Source: DATGLE01 sp035294325 (GTDB taxonomy: Bacteria > Chloroflexota > Ktedonobacteria > Ktedonobacterales > Ktedonobacteraceae). From it: a stretch of DNA of 44,482 bases. Below the pieces are notes generated by a model. It was not told the DNA's origin. It saw nothing but the letters and a program-made list of their open reading frames with translations, and did no database searches. Position 1 is the first letter of the stretch. Each line of letters starts with the position of its first letter. Position numbers and translations under genes: made by a program. The stretch spans positions 1 through 44,482 of the forward strand of contig DATGLE010000143.1 of assembly GCA_035294325.1 (NCBI GenBank), written 5' to 3'. Shown one piece after another: positions 23,327 through 31,360 of this stretch.

Positions 23327-24202
23327 ATGCATCTGAAACTCATCGCCGCTGATAAAACCGACGTTGGGAAACAACGAGAACAAAACGAAGACTACGTGTA
23401 TAAGCGTATCGAGTCATCCGAGGAAGGGGATCGTGGCCTCTTTATCGTCGCCGACGGCATGGGTGGATACAGGGCAGGAGAAGTTGCGAGCAGAATGGCC
23501 GTAGAAACAATTAGCAAAGGACTGGATAGCTTCTTCAAGCCTCTGCCGGAACAGCCAACCATCAAACTGAAACCTTCGGACCTGCAACAGTCCGCCAGCG
23601 CGTCTTCGCCGGCGCAGCAGACAACCAAGAACAAAACCCGTAAGCTGGCGGAGACGCCCGCAACAATGAATATAGAGGATCAGTTGCGGGCAGCCATTCA
23701 GCAGGCTAACAAGGCCATTTTACGCTATGGCGAGCAGCAATCATCCGCTCGTGGACTCGGCAGCACCGTCACGGTGGCGTTGATTCAGAATGACCAGGCG
23801 TATATTGCCAATGTTGGCGATAGCCGGACGTATCTCTTACGCGATCATAAGCTGATACCATTAACGCGCGATCATTCCCTTGTGGCGCGGCTCGTAGAGT
23901 CGAACCAGATTGCCCCGGAAGATATCTATACCCACCCCCAGCGTAACCTGATTTATCGTTCCCTGGGCGCCGGTCATAAAAGTATCGAGGTAGACATTTT
24001 CCATGAGGTTGTGCGCCCCGGCGATATCTTCCTGCTCTGTTCCGATGGGTTGTGGGAGATGGTGCGGCCTCAAGATCTGCTCAAGGCGCTCAGCGAGCAG
24101 AGCAGTCCGCAGAAAACGTGCGATACTTTGATTGACCTGGCGAACGAGGGCGGGGGCGAAGATAACATCAGCGCCGTCGTGGTCCACGTTAACGCCCACT
24201 GA
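23327..24202 (+). CDS. PP2C-family protein Ser/Thr phosphatase
   Basis: A 291-residue metal-dependent phosphatase (ATG at 23327, GAGGT eight bases upstream). The metal and catalytic motifs are intact: 'GKQREQNEDYVY', 'FIVADGMGGYRAGEVAS', 'GDSRTYLLRD', 'LTRDHSLVARLVE', 'LLCSDGLWEMV' and 'GGGEDNISAVVVHV'. A ~45-residue polar insertion (about 75-120, Ser/Gln/Lys rich) separates the second and third motifs. It precedes the kinase gene by 32 bases and most likely reverses its phosphorylations. Confidence 0.95.
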   Translation: MHLKLIAADKTDVGKQREQNEDYVYKRIESSEEGDRGLFIVADGMGGYRAGEVASRMAVETISKGLDSFFKPLPEQPTIKLKPSDLQQSASASSPAQQTTKNKTRKLAETPATMNIEDQLRAAIQQANKAILRYGEQQSSARGLGSTVTVALIQNDQAYIANVGDSRTYLLRDHKLIPLTRDHSLVARLVESNQIAPEDIYTHPQRNLIYRSLGAGHKSIEVDIFHEVVRPGDIFLLCSDGLWEMVRPQDLLKALSEQSSPQKTCDTLIDLANEGGGEDNISAVVVHVNAH

Positions 24203-24234
24203 TACCAGCGAGCGCATTTGGAGATAACAGGAGT

Positions 24235-26214
24235 ATGGCTCTCCCAATAGGCACTATTCTTGATGGCAAATTCAAGATTGTACAGATCCTCGGCGAAGGT
24301 GGTATGGGCACTGTCTATAAAGTAGAGCAACTGGGCACAACACCGCCTTACTATTATGCCGTCAAAGAATTGCTCATTAATCCTAATACCAGCGAAGAAG
24401 ACCGCAAAGCCGCTATCGAACGCTTCAACAAGGAGATCACGCTGCTGCGCGGCCTCAAGCACCCCCACATCGCGGCGCTGACGCTCCCCTTCCAGGAGCG
24501 CGGAAACTACTACTTCGTGATGGAGTTCGTTCCTGGCCGCAGCCTGGAAAAGATCCTGGAGGATAGCAAGGGGCCGCTGCCAGAGGAGCAGACGATCAAG
24601 TGGATGATGCAGGTCTGCGAAGCGCTGACCTATATACATACACGCAATCCACCGATTATCCTGCGCGATCTGAAACCTGGCAATATTATGATTACGCCCG
24701 ATAACGAGGTGCAATTGATCGATTTCGGCATCGCGCGCAAATTTGATCCCAACAAGCGAACCAACACCGAGAACCTGGGGACGATCTCTTATGCCTCACC
24801 CGAGCACCTGGGATCGATTACGGCGCCGGGGCAGCGCCGCTCGGCGCAGAATCCCGGCAAACTGGTGCAGACCGATGCTCGCTCCGACATCTATTCGCTC
24901 GGCGCGACCATGTATCACCTGCTGACCAACTACGAGCCTGATCCCATCCAGACGCCAGCGCCGGGGAGTATCCATGCCAGGAATCCCCGCCTGCGTACCA
25001 TTCAGGTAGGAGGCAGGACCGTCTGCCCGGTTGAGCAGGTGATTATCAAGGCGATGCAGCAGGATCCGGCGCATCGCTTTCAGAGCGCCGAGGCCATGCG
25101 CGTCGCGCTGCAACAATGCCTGCCCAACAACGCGGCCCCTTCCACGGTACAGATCCCGGCGATCTCGCCAAATGCGACCATCATTGTACCGTCGCCCATC
25201 ACGGGCAGCGCAGGTCTACGCTGCCCCAAGTGTGGTTTTCAAAATCGCCCCGGCGCCAAGTTCTGCAAGCGCGACGGGCACCCACTGGTGCAGGGGGTAG
25301 CCATCGCGCCACCCCAGGCACGCGCCCAGGCGGCGCGGGCACCCATCCGCGCGCGCCCCGCGCAGCCGATCCAGGCCAGACCCGCGCAGCCGATCCAGGC
25401 CAGACCGGCCACAACGGGCGCGCCCGTAACCAACGATCCCTATCGCCTGGGACTCCAGCAGTTGACCAATAAGAACTACGCCGAAGCGATCAAGCAGTTC
25501 AAACTGGCGCAGAGCCAGAACGGATCGCGTTACGACGTGCTCTACAACCTGGGCCGCGCCTACCGGCAATATGGACAATCGCTCAGAGAAACGAATAAGA
25601 AGCAATTTACCGAGAACTTGAAGCTGGCCGCCGAACACTTTGAGGAGGCCACGCAGCAGAAACCCGATGCGCTCGACGCTTTCTTCCAGCTCGGTATGTG
25701 TTATCGCGATCTGGAGCTGTACCCCAGGGCTACAGAGACCTTCAAGAAGGCACTCGCCCTCGCGCCACAGGACCCGGCGATCTACTACCAGCTTGGTATG
25801 ATCGCGGCGCAGCAGGGCTACAACCGTGAGGCGGAGGCGTACTTCCTGGACGGATTACGCATCAATCCCGACCATGCGTTAATTTTAATAGCGCTTGGCC
25901 GTCTCTATAGCGAGACCAGGCAGATTCCCTCGGCCATCAGCACACTGCGCCAGGCGACGCAGCGCGATCCGGCCCTGTGGGAAGGCTGGTACGAGCTGGG
26001 CCGCGCCCACATGAAGGCCAGAGAATGGAAGCTGGCGCTCAGCGCATTAGAACAGGCACGCCAGGTCGGTCCATATGCTCCCGAAGTCTACAGCGCTATG
26101 GCGGCGTGTTATCTCAAGATGAACAAAAAAATTGAGGCCCGGCAGATGGTGAAGGAGACATTGCAACGCGATCCCAACAATGCCGAAGCTATCCGACTAC
26201 AAAAACAACTCTAA
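24235..26214 (+). CDS. Hanks-type Ser/Thr kinase with zinc ribbon and TPR repeats
   Basis: A 659-residue soluble kinase. The kinase domain (~12-300) has the glycine loop 'GEGGMGTVY' (20-28), catalytic Lys44 ('AVKEL'), 'ILRDLKPGNIM' (HRD-type loop with Leu for His) and 'LIDFGIARK'. A zinc ribbon ('CPKCGFQNRPGAKFCKRDGH', ~328-347), a Pro/Ala/Arg linker with a 24-bp direct repeat (25357-25404, two copies encoding RPAQPIQA), and about seven tetratricopeptide repeats (~400-655) follow. There is no membrane segment, so it is probably cytoplasmic, sensing through the TPRs. Flanked on both sides by PP2C genes. Confidence 0.95.
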   Translation: MALPIGTILDGKFKIVQILGEGGMGTVYKVEQLGTTPPYYYAVKELLINPNTSEEDRKAAIERFNKEITLLRGLKHPHIAALTLPFQERGNYYFVMEFVPGRSLEKILEDSKGPLPEEQTIKWMMQVCEALTYIHTRNPPIILRDLKPGNIMITPDNEVQLIDFGIARKFDPNKRTNTENLGTISYASPEHLGSITAPGQRRSAQNPGKLVQTDARSDIYSLGATMYHLLTNYEPDPIQTPAPGSIHARNPRLRTIQVGGRTVCPVEQVIIKAMQQDPAHRFQSAEAMRVALQQCLPNNAAPSTVQIPAISPNATIIVPSPITGSAGLRCPKCGFQNRPGAKFCKRDGHPLVQGVAIAPPQARAQAARAPIRARPAQPIQARPAQPIQARPATTGAPVTNDPYRLGLQQLTNKNYAEAIKQFKLAQSQNGSRYDVLYNLGRAYRQYGQSLRETNKKQFTENLKLAAEHFEEATQQKPDALDAFFQLGMCYRDLELYPRATETFKKALALAPQDPAIYYQLGMIAAQQGYNREAEAYFLDGLRINPDHALILIALGRLYSETRQIPSAISTLRQATQRDPALWEGWYELGRAHMKAREWKLALSALEQARQVGPYAPEVYSAMAACYLKMNKKIEARQMVKETLQRDPNNAEAIRLQKQL

Positions 26215-26226
26215 AGGAGGGCAGCG

Positions 26227-28125
26227 ATGCTCTGTCCAACATGTCATACACTCAATCGCGATAACGCCAAATTCTGCAAGGGTTGTGGACAATCATTCAC
26301 TGCCGAGACCGTAGGAGCACCTCTTGCCAGCCCCACTGCGCAGGGAAATGTTCAGGGACAATCTCAGCCGGAGAGCGGGCGGGCGGAGGTGCAGGCTGCG
26401 GCGCCGGCGCAGAGTGGTGGCGGCGATTTCGATGATCCGAGCCTCGCGCCAACGCAGATCCTTACGCCGCAGCAGATGATAGAGTATCACACACGGCGCT
26501 GGCAGCGAGAACTGGAGCAGGAGCAGCAGCGGCAATCCGTCGACGAGCAGCAGCGGCGCGCCGAGATCGCCGAGCTTCCCACGCTGCTATTTACACCGCC
26601 GGGCAGCGGAGCAGCACAGCAGATGTCCCCGGCCCAGCAGCGGGACATCGCCGAACAACCGACCATTGCCATGACGCCGGGAGAACTCAGCGCGAAGGCT
26701 CCAGAAGAGGCGCCATCCACTACAACCGGGCAGCCGGCTGAGCCGGCGTCGCCAACTGCCACAGAAGATGCGGCAAAAGCGGAGGCGGGCACAGCATCTC
26801 CGCCTTCCACGACGGACGCAGCAGATACCAATAGTCAGGGTAGTGGGGAGGAAGCGCCTGCCTCCGCCTCCGCCCCGGAAGAGGATATAATGGAGCAAAT
26901 ACCACCATCGACAGGAGATCAAAGCAACGAGGAGCAGATAAACCAGCCCCGGCCCGAATCCCAGGCGGCAGCGGAAGATTTTCCAGTGCTGGCAGTGGGA
27001 ACGGTCGTGGCCGAACGCTATGAAGTCGTGCAGGTGATCGGTCAGGAAGAGGACGAGCACGTTTACCTGGTCACGGATCACCAGGGCTACCAGCGCTGCT
27101 GGAACTGTGGCTCGGAACAGAACGCCGAGGGCGACGAGTTCTGCATCGACTGCGGCGCAGAGCTGCTCAATGCTTCGTATACCATGCATGAGTACGCCAC
27201 TACCGCGAGCAAAGATAGCGAGGCGCACGTCCTGCAAGGCAATATCATGAACACCTTCATGGATCAGGGGCGCACCTATGTGATCGAGCAGCCGCAGGCC
27301 ACGCAGTCGGCCTTTCCTACCGGCGTCCATCTGCTCGCCGCCAGCGACTCCGATGCCGGCAACGTGCGGCGCAGTGATCCGAACGAGGACAGCACGCTCG
27401 TCCTGCAACTGCAACGCATCCACGAATCGCTGGCTACGCCGTCGGGCATCTTTATCGTCGCCGACGGTATGGGCGGCCACGAAAACGGCCAGGGCGCCAG
27501 CCGTATGACGATTAATATCATTGCCGAACGCATGGTGCGCGAACTGCTGGCCGCTCCGCTGAGCGCCGAAAAGGCGGGCGAGACTCCGCCAGCTATGGAT
27601 GAAGATAGCCTGGTCGCGCTGCTGCAAGGAGCTATCGAAGACGCTAACACTGCCCTTTGCCAGATGAACCAGCGCGAGAAGTCGGATATGGGATCGACCA
27701 TTACCGGTTTTATGGTGGTAGGCGATCACGCGTATATCCTTAATGTAGGGGATAGCCGAACCTACATGCTGCGTGATAGCAAGCTCTATCAACTGACCAA
27801 CGATCACTCGCTCGTCGGGCAACTGGTCGCCAGCGGGCTGATCGAGCCGGATGAGGTGTACACGCACCCGCAGCGCAGTCAGATTTATCGCAGTCTTGGC
27901 GACAAATTAAACGTGCAGATCGACATCTTCAAGCAGCAGATCCATCCCGGCGACATCCTGTTGAGTTGCTGCGATGGCCTGTGGGAGATGGTACGCGATC
28001 CTCAGATTACCGAGATCCTTGTCAACGCACCCGATCCTCAAACGGCATGTACGCGCTTGATCGAAGCGGCCAACGCCAATGGCGGAGAGGACAATATAAG
28101 TGTCGTAATTGTCTATGTGCGTTGA
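26227..28125 (+). CDS. PP2C phosphatase fused to a kinase N-lobe remnant and zinc ribbons
   Basis: A 632-residue protein after a GGAGGGCAGCG site, 12 bases from the kinase stop. Residues 3-21 are a zinc ribbon ('CPTCHTLNRDNAKFCKGCG'). A Gln/Glu then Ser/Pro/Ala-rich low-complexity stretch runs to ~250. Residues ~255-345 resemble a protein-kinase N-lobe: 'ERYEVVQVIGQEEDEHVYLVTD' has the strand pattern of a glycine loop, but its glycines are replaced by acidic residues. A second zinc ribbon ('CWNCGSEQNAEGDEFCIDCG') interrupts it and a hinge-like 'DQGRTYVIEQ' follows. No C-lobe exists. The C-terminal PP2C domain (~370-632) is complete ('VADGMGGHENG', 'GDSRTYMLRD', 'CCDGLWEMV', 'GGEDNISVV'). Confidence 0.88.
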   Translation: MLCPTCHTLNRDNAKFCKGCGQSFTAETVGAPLASPTAQGNVQGQSQPESGRAEVQAAAPAQSGGGDFDDPSLAPTQILTPQQMIEYHTRRWQRELEQEQQRQSVDEQQRRAEIAELPTLLFTPPGSGAAQQMSPAQQRDIAEQPTIAMTPGELSAKAPEEAPSTTTGQPAEPASPTATEDAAKAEAGTASPPSTTDAADTNSQGSGEEAPASASAPEEDIMEQIPPSTGDQSNEEQINQPRPESQAAAEDFPVLAVGTVVAERYEVVQVIGQEEDEHVYLVTDHQGYQRCWNCGSEQNAEGDEFCIDCGAELLNASYTMHEYATTASKDSEAHVLQGNIMNTFMDQGRTYVIEQPQATQSAFPTGVHLLAASDSDAGNVRRSDPNEDSTLVLQLQRIHESLATPSGIFIVADGMGGHENGQGASRMTINIIAERMVRELLAAPLSAEKAGETPPAMDEDSLVALLQGAIEDANTALCQMNQREKSDMGSTITGFMVVGDHAYILNVGDSRTYMLRDSKLYQLTNDHSLVGQLVASGLIEPDEVYTHPQRSQIYRSLGDKLNVQIDIFKQQIHPGDILLSCCDGLWEMVRDPQITEILVNAPDPQTACTRLIEAANANGGEDNISVVIVYVR

Positions 28126-28148
28126 AATTACCGCGATTATGATATACT
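28122..28148 (+). promoter_or_regulatory. Internal promoter for the vWA gene
   Basis: TTGAAA, 15 bp, TATACT with a TG extension (TGaTATACT). The -35 overlaps the preceding stop codon region. It would let the vWA gene be expressed separately from the kinase/phosphatase genes. Confidence 0.5.
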
Positions 28149-28182
28149 AGGGCCAGCCGAATGCGAAAGGAGCTACGAGAAT

Positions 28183-29421
28183 ATGCCTGGAGAGGTAACA
28201 CTGGCACACCAGCTAGGAAAAGACTTCATGCCAGTAACCGGTGGAAGTCAGGTCGCATACGCCTTAATAGAAGCTAAACCAACGGAACTGATGGCGCAGG
28301 TGCGCATGCCTTTGAACTTTGCCCTGGTGATTGACCATTCTGGCTCCATGAAGGGAGCAAAGCTCAGAAATGTCAAAGAAGCCGTCAAGATGGTCATTGA
28401 CCGGCTGGAGCCGAGCGACTATATCTCGGTGGTCATTTTCGATGATACAGCTCAGGTCATCATTCCTTCTATGCCCGCTAACGATAGGCCGGGCATGAAA
28501 GCGGCGATTGACCGCATTATGGACGCCGGTGGCACAACCATGTCGCTTGGTATGATTCAGGGGCTGGGCGAGTTGCGCCGCTGGAATATCCCCAACGCCG
28601 TGAGCCGCATGATCCTGCTGACGGACGGCGTGACCTACGGCGATACCGACCGCTGCCGCCAGCTTGCCAGGGACGCCGCCGCAGCGGGCATCTCAATTTA
28701 TCCGCTGGGCATTGGCGCCGACTGGGACGAAAATTTACTCGATGATATCGGCCAGCTCAGCGGCGGTATGCCCGCCGAGTTCATCAGAACGCCGGCCGAC
28801 GCGATGAGCATCTTTGAGCAGCAGGTGCAGAGCGCGGTCGCGGTTGCGGTGCGCAATGCAGTCCTGACGCTCCGACTCCCGGCCGGCGTCTCACCCAGGA
28901 AGGCCGTCAAGGTTCTCCCTATTATTCGCGATATCGATCAGTCGGCGCTCTCTGACCGGCAGGTTGTCATCCCGCTGGGTGATCTGGAGAAGGATACTCC
29001 GCAATCTGTGCTGGTCGAACTGATGATCGATCCCCGGCCCGCCGGGCTGTTCCGCATCGCACAGGCCGAATTGACCTATGATGTGCCGATTGCGAACCTC
29101 ATCGGGGAACGCATCCGCGATGATATCAAGGTCACATTCACGACAGATCCCAACGAGGCGGCGCAGGTGAATGCGCTGGTCATGAACTTCGCGGAGAAGG
29201 CCAACGCGAATCGTCTGGTTACGCGTGTGCTGGATGAATATAAACGCACCGGCAAGGCGACGATTCGCCTGGCGCCAAATGTGACGCGCGTCCTCGACCA
29301 GGAGACGCAGGCGGCCCTCGAACAGATCAGCCAGGGACAACAGATTTCGCAAGAACAGGTCAAATCTATCGGGAACAAAACCCGCAAGCTCACTCAGCGC
29401 CTGGACGATATGCTGCCCTGA
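28183..29421 (+). CDS. von Willebrand factor A domain protein (TerY/YfbK-like)
   Basis: A 412-residue protein with GAAAGGAG before its ATG. The vWA domain (~40-225) has a full metal-ion adhesion site: 'VIDHSGSM' (DxSxS), Thr in 'AGGTTMSLG', and Asp in 'ILLTDGVTYG'. After it comes a beta-rich domain (~235-330), then a helical C-terminus ending in a Gln-rich stretch. No signal or membrane helix is seen. vWA proteins encoded with PP2C and Ser/Thr kinase genes form the TerY-P type triads described for tellurite-resistance-linked signalling. That family comparison supports a cytoplasmic scaffolding or metal-sensing role, but no ter genes are present here. Confidence 0.9.
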   Translation: MPGEVTLAHQLGKDFMPVTGGSQVAYALIEAKPTELMAQVRMPLNFALVIDHSGSMKGAKLRNVKEAVKMVIDRLEPSDYISVVIFDDTAQVIIPSMPANDRPGMKAAIDRIMDAGGTTMSLGMIQGLGELRRWNIPNAVSRMILLTDGVTYGDTDRCRQLARDAAAAGISIYPLGIGADWDENLLDDIGQLSGGMPAEFIRTPADAMSIFEQQVQSAVAVAVRNAVLTLRLPAGVSPRKAVKVLPIIRDIDQSALSDRQVVIPLGDLEKDTPQSVLVELMIDPRPAGLFRIAQAELTYDVPIANLIGERIRDDIKVTFTTDPNEAAQVNALVMNFAEKANANRLVTRVLDEYKRTGKATIRLAPNVTRVLDQETQAALEQISQGQQISQEQVKSIGNKTRKLTQRLDDMLP

Positions 29422-29423
29422 TT

Positions 29424-29523
29424 GCGAAGCACCGGCGGTGCTTCGCACCTGTGAGTGGTGTTTGCTTGAGCGGACGGAGTTCGCCCCGGCAAACACCACT
29501 CACAAACAAGCCGCCGAAGGCGG
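29424..29523. repeat. Cluster of three hairpins after the vWA gene
   Basis: GCGAAGCACC-GGC-GGTGCTTCGC (29424-29446) begins three bases after the stop. Then come 15-bp arms (29451-29465 and 29489-29503) enclosing the hairpin GCGGAC-GGA-GTTCGC (29470-29484). Last is CCGCC-GAA-GGCGG (29511-29523). Two of the apices are C-GNA-G. The rest of the gap holds a 13-base direct repeat TAGAGGAAGGATA (29574 and 29589), which duplicates the ribosome-binding region of the next gene. Confidence 0.85.
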
Positions 29524-29608
29524 AAAGGGGAGCTTTTGAGTAGTTACCAAACAAGTTGTGAATACTCTTCCTGTAGAGGAAGGATAATTAGAGGAAGGAT
29601 ATATTGAG

Positions 29609-30271
29609 ATGACAGTAAGGTGTTCTCTAGGACATGAAAATCCTGACGGCTCGGCTTTCTGCGATGAGTGCGGCGAACCCCTGACCGGGACGACGCCGGA
29701 CGCGAGCGCCGCGCCCCAGGTACAGACCGCAGCGCCGGCGGCTCCGGCCGCCGCCGGGACGCAGATATGCCCCTCCTGCGGCGCGACGAACCCGGTGGGC
29801 GAGGCTTTCTGCTCTAACTGCGGCGTAAGCCTGCTCGGTGCACCGGCCGCTGCTCCGGCCACGGCAGCGCCACAGCCCGCGACTCCACAACCCGAGCCGG
29901 TTGAAGTGGCGGCCCCCGCGCCTGCTCCCACCGCCGCTCCCAGCGCGTTGCGGGCCAGGCTCATCGTTGAGGCCGATAATCAGGAGTTCGATCTGAGCGG
30001 CAAAGATAATATCACGCTGGGGCGCGAGGATGCCGTCAGCAACATCTATCCCGATGTCGACCTGACGCCACATGGCGGCGAAGAAGGCGGCGTCTCACGT
30101 ATGCATGCACGCATCTTCGTAGAGAACGGCCAGTATATGCTGGAAGATGAGAATAGCACGAACTTCACGTTCCTTAACCGCCAGCGCCTCGCCGCCCAGA
30201 CACCGACGCCGCTGCACGACAACGACGAAATCCGCCTCGGACGCGTGCTGCTGCGCTTTAAGACGCCCTAG
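29609..30271 (+). CDS. Double zinc-ribbon FHA-domain protein
   Basis: A 220-residue protein. Two zinc ribbons ('C-x6-...FCDECG' near 5-21 and 'CPSCGATNPVGEAFCSNCG' near 54-72) precede a Pro/Ala linker (~75-110) and a FHA domain (~113-219) with 'ITLGRED', 'VSRMHARIF' and 'LEDENSTNFTFLN'. The GR, S-x-x-H and N-x-T-like positions that bind phosphothreonine are present. It is the likely reader of phosphorylations made by the kinase at 24235. Zinc ribbons recur in the kinase and second phosphatase, suggesting a shared assembly mode. The ATG is preceded by GAGGAAGGA. Confidence 0.92.
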   Translation: MTVRCSLGHENPDGSAFCDECGEPLTGTTPDASAAPQVQTAAPAAPAAAGTQICPSCGATNPVGEAFCSNCGVSLLGAPAAAPATAAPQPATPQPEPVEVAAPAPAPTAAPSALRARLIVEADNQEFDLSGKDNITLGREDAVSNIYPDVDLTPHGGEEGGVSRMHARIFVENGQYMLEDENSTNFTFLNRQRLAAQTPTPLHDNDEIRLGRVLLRFKTP

Positions 30272-30330
30272 CTGCGGCCATGACTTCGATCCCTTAAGAG
30301 GGGAACCTGATCTCGAAGCTCATCACGCGC

Positions 30331-30430
30331 GCGCCTGCGACGCTCGTTTTCTGGATGGTACGCGGTGAACCAGGCGCGAAGCGCCTGGTTCACCGCGTAC
30401 CATCCAATCCCGGCGCGGCTTCGCTACGCC
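30331..30430. repeat. Modular hairpin element with 26-bp inverted repeat
   Basis: Short hairpin GCGCC-TGC-GACGC (30331-30343), then perfect arms 30352-30377 and 30381-30406 around GAA closed by C-G, then GGCGCGGC-TTC-GCTACGCC (30412-30430). This is the same order as in the 20074-20174 element, with an unrelated palindrome. It lies between the FHA stop and the rpmH promoter. A smaller stem around 30284-30320 may be the FHA terminator. Confidence 0.88.
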
Positions 30431-30458
30431 AGACCCGGGTGAATCAGGCCCCCTCTCA

Positions 30459-30487
30459 TTGACAGAGATAGGTATAGTCGCTATAAT
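30459..30487 (+). promoter_or_regulatory. Consensus promoter of the rpmH operon
   Basis: TTGACA, 17 bp, TATAAT: both hexamers are perfect with optimal spacing, 42 bases before rpmH. It is the strongest promoter in the window, as expected for ribosomal protein and RNase P genes. Confidence 0.9.
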
Positions 30488-30528
30488 TTACGCGATACCC
30501 TGAGGGGAGGATATAAAGAGAGGGTTTT

Positions 30529-30663
30529 ATGAAACGTACCTGGCAACCCAAGCGTATTCCGCGCAAACGCGAGCACGGCTTCTTGAAGCGCATGTCCACG
30601 CGCAACGGCAGGCGCGTGCTCAAAGCCCGCCGCGCGAAAGGACGCTGGTCCTTAACGGTCTGA
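30529..30663 (+). CDS. rpmH: 50S ribosomal protein L34
   Basis: A 44-residue, very basic protein: begins MKRTWQPKRIPRKREHGFLK, then RMSTRNGRRVLKARRAKGRW, ending in SLTV. The family signature 'KRTWQP...R...HGF..RM.T..GR.VL..RR.KGR..L' is complete. It is first in the conserved rpmH-rnpA-yidD-yidC-jag operon. The start ATG at 30529 follows AGAGAGGG. The gene is complete and of normal length. Confidence 0.98.
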   Translation: MKRTWQPKRIPRKREHGFLKRMSTRNGRRVLKARRAKGRWSLTV

Positions 30664-30694
30664 GCAGCAGCAGTTCACTAAAGGCTGCTGAGGA

Positions 30695-31072
30695 TTGAAG
30701 TTGGCACTTTCACGGGCATTACGCTTACGTAAAGGAAGCGATTTTCGACGGGTGAGGCAGCAGGGACGCAGTATCGCTTCCCGGCTGCTTATCCTCGCGT
30801 GGGCGCCTAATGATGTAGCACGTCTGCGAATCGGCTTTGTAATTAGTAAACGCATCTCGAAACATGCCGTTGAACGCAATTACATAAAACGGCTATTGAG
30901 TGAAGCAATTCGTCCTTTCCTGGCAGATCTTCCCGCAGGATGGGATATAATAGTGAGTGCGCGAAATCAACTTATCGGTGTGGATCTCCGTATACTTAAA
31001 CAGGATGTTGCTACTCTATTACATAAGGCGCGACTACTCGATTGCTCTCAGAGATCTGGGACGAGTAGCTGA
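30695..31072 (+). CDS. rnpA: Ribonuclease P protein component
   Basis: A 125-residue basic protein that helps the RNase P RNA cleave tRNA 5' leaders. It contains 'GSDFRRVRQQGRSIAS', 'RIGFVISKRISKHAVERNYIKRLLSEAIR', including the RNR-type motif (RNYIKR), and 'DIIVSARNQ'. The start is TTG at 30695 just after GCTGAGGA; another TTG two codons later is possible. It lies 31 bases after rpmH, as in most bacteria. Confidence 0.96.
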   Translation: MKLALSRALRLRKGSDFRRVRQQGRSIASRLLILAWAPNDVARLRIGFVISKRISKHAVERNYIKRLLSEAIRPFLADLPAGWDIIVSARNQLIGVDLRILKQDVATLLHKARLLDCSQRSGTSS

Positions 31073-31093
31073 ATACACGCAAAGGTCACAACA

Positions 31094-31360
31094 GTGAAAT
31101 ACATTGCACTTGGCTTGATCCGGTTATATCAACGCACGCTGTCGGTGGTCCTGCCTTCATCGTGCCGCTTTGTCCCCTCATGTTCCCAGTATGGATATGA
31201 GGCTATTGAACGTTTTGGATTCTTCCGTGGCGGCTGGATGACGATCAAGCGCATCGGGCGCTGTCATCCCTTTTATCACGGCGACCTCTACGACCCGGTT
31301 CCAGAAAGATTAGAGCCGAGGCCGGGGCGAGGAAGGCAGGAGGGTGCTCGTGTTCGGTGA
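31094..31360 (+). CDS. yidD: Membrane protein insertion efficiency factor YidD
   Basis: An 88-residue protein from a GTG at 31094. It shows the YidD signature with paired cysteines, 'YQRTLSVVLPSSCRFVPSCSQYGYEAIERFGFFRGGW', and 'RIGRCHPFYHGDLYDPVP'. An N-terminal amphipathic helix attaches it to the membrane, where it assists YidC. The C-terminus is extended by about 12 basic residues and overlaps yidC by 11 bases, giving translational coupling. Confidence 0.95.
   Translation: MKYIALGLIRLYQRTLSVVLPSSCRFVPSCSQYGYEAIERFGFFRGGWMTIKRIGRCHPFYHGDLYDPVPERLEPRPGRGRQEGARVR

Noticed and set aside
26587..27867. 426-codon minus-strand frame opposite the PP2C fusion
   Set aside because: Antisense to an intact PP2C domain, with no ribosome site or family motif.
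30272..30528. Replication origin upstream of rpmH
   Set aside because: No cluster of DnaA boxes and no dnaA gene; the gap is explained by a hairpin element and a promoter.
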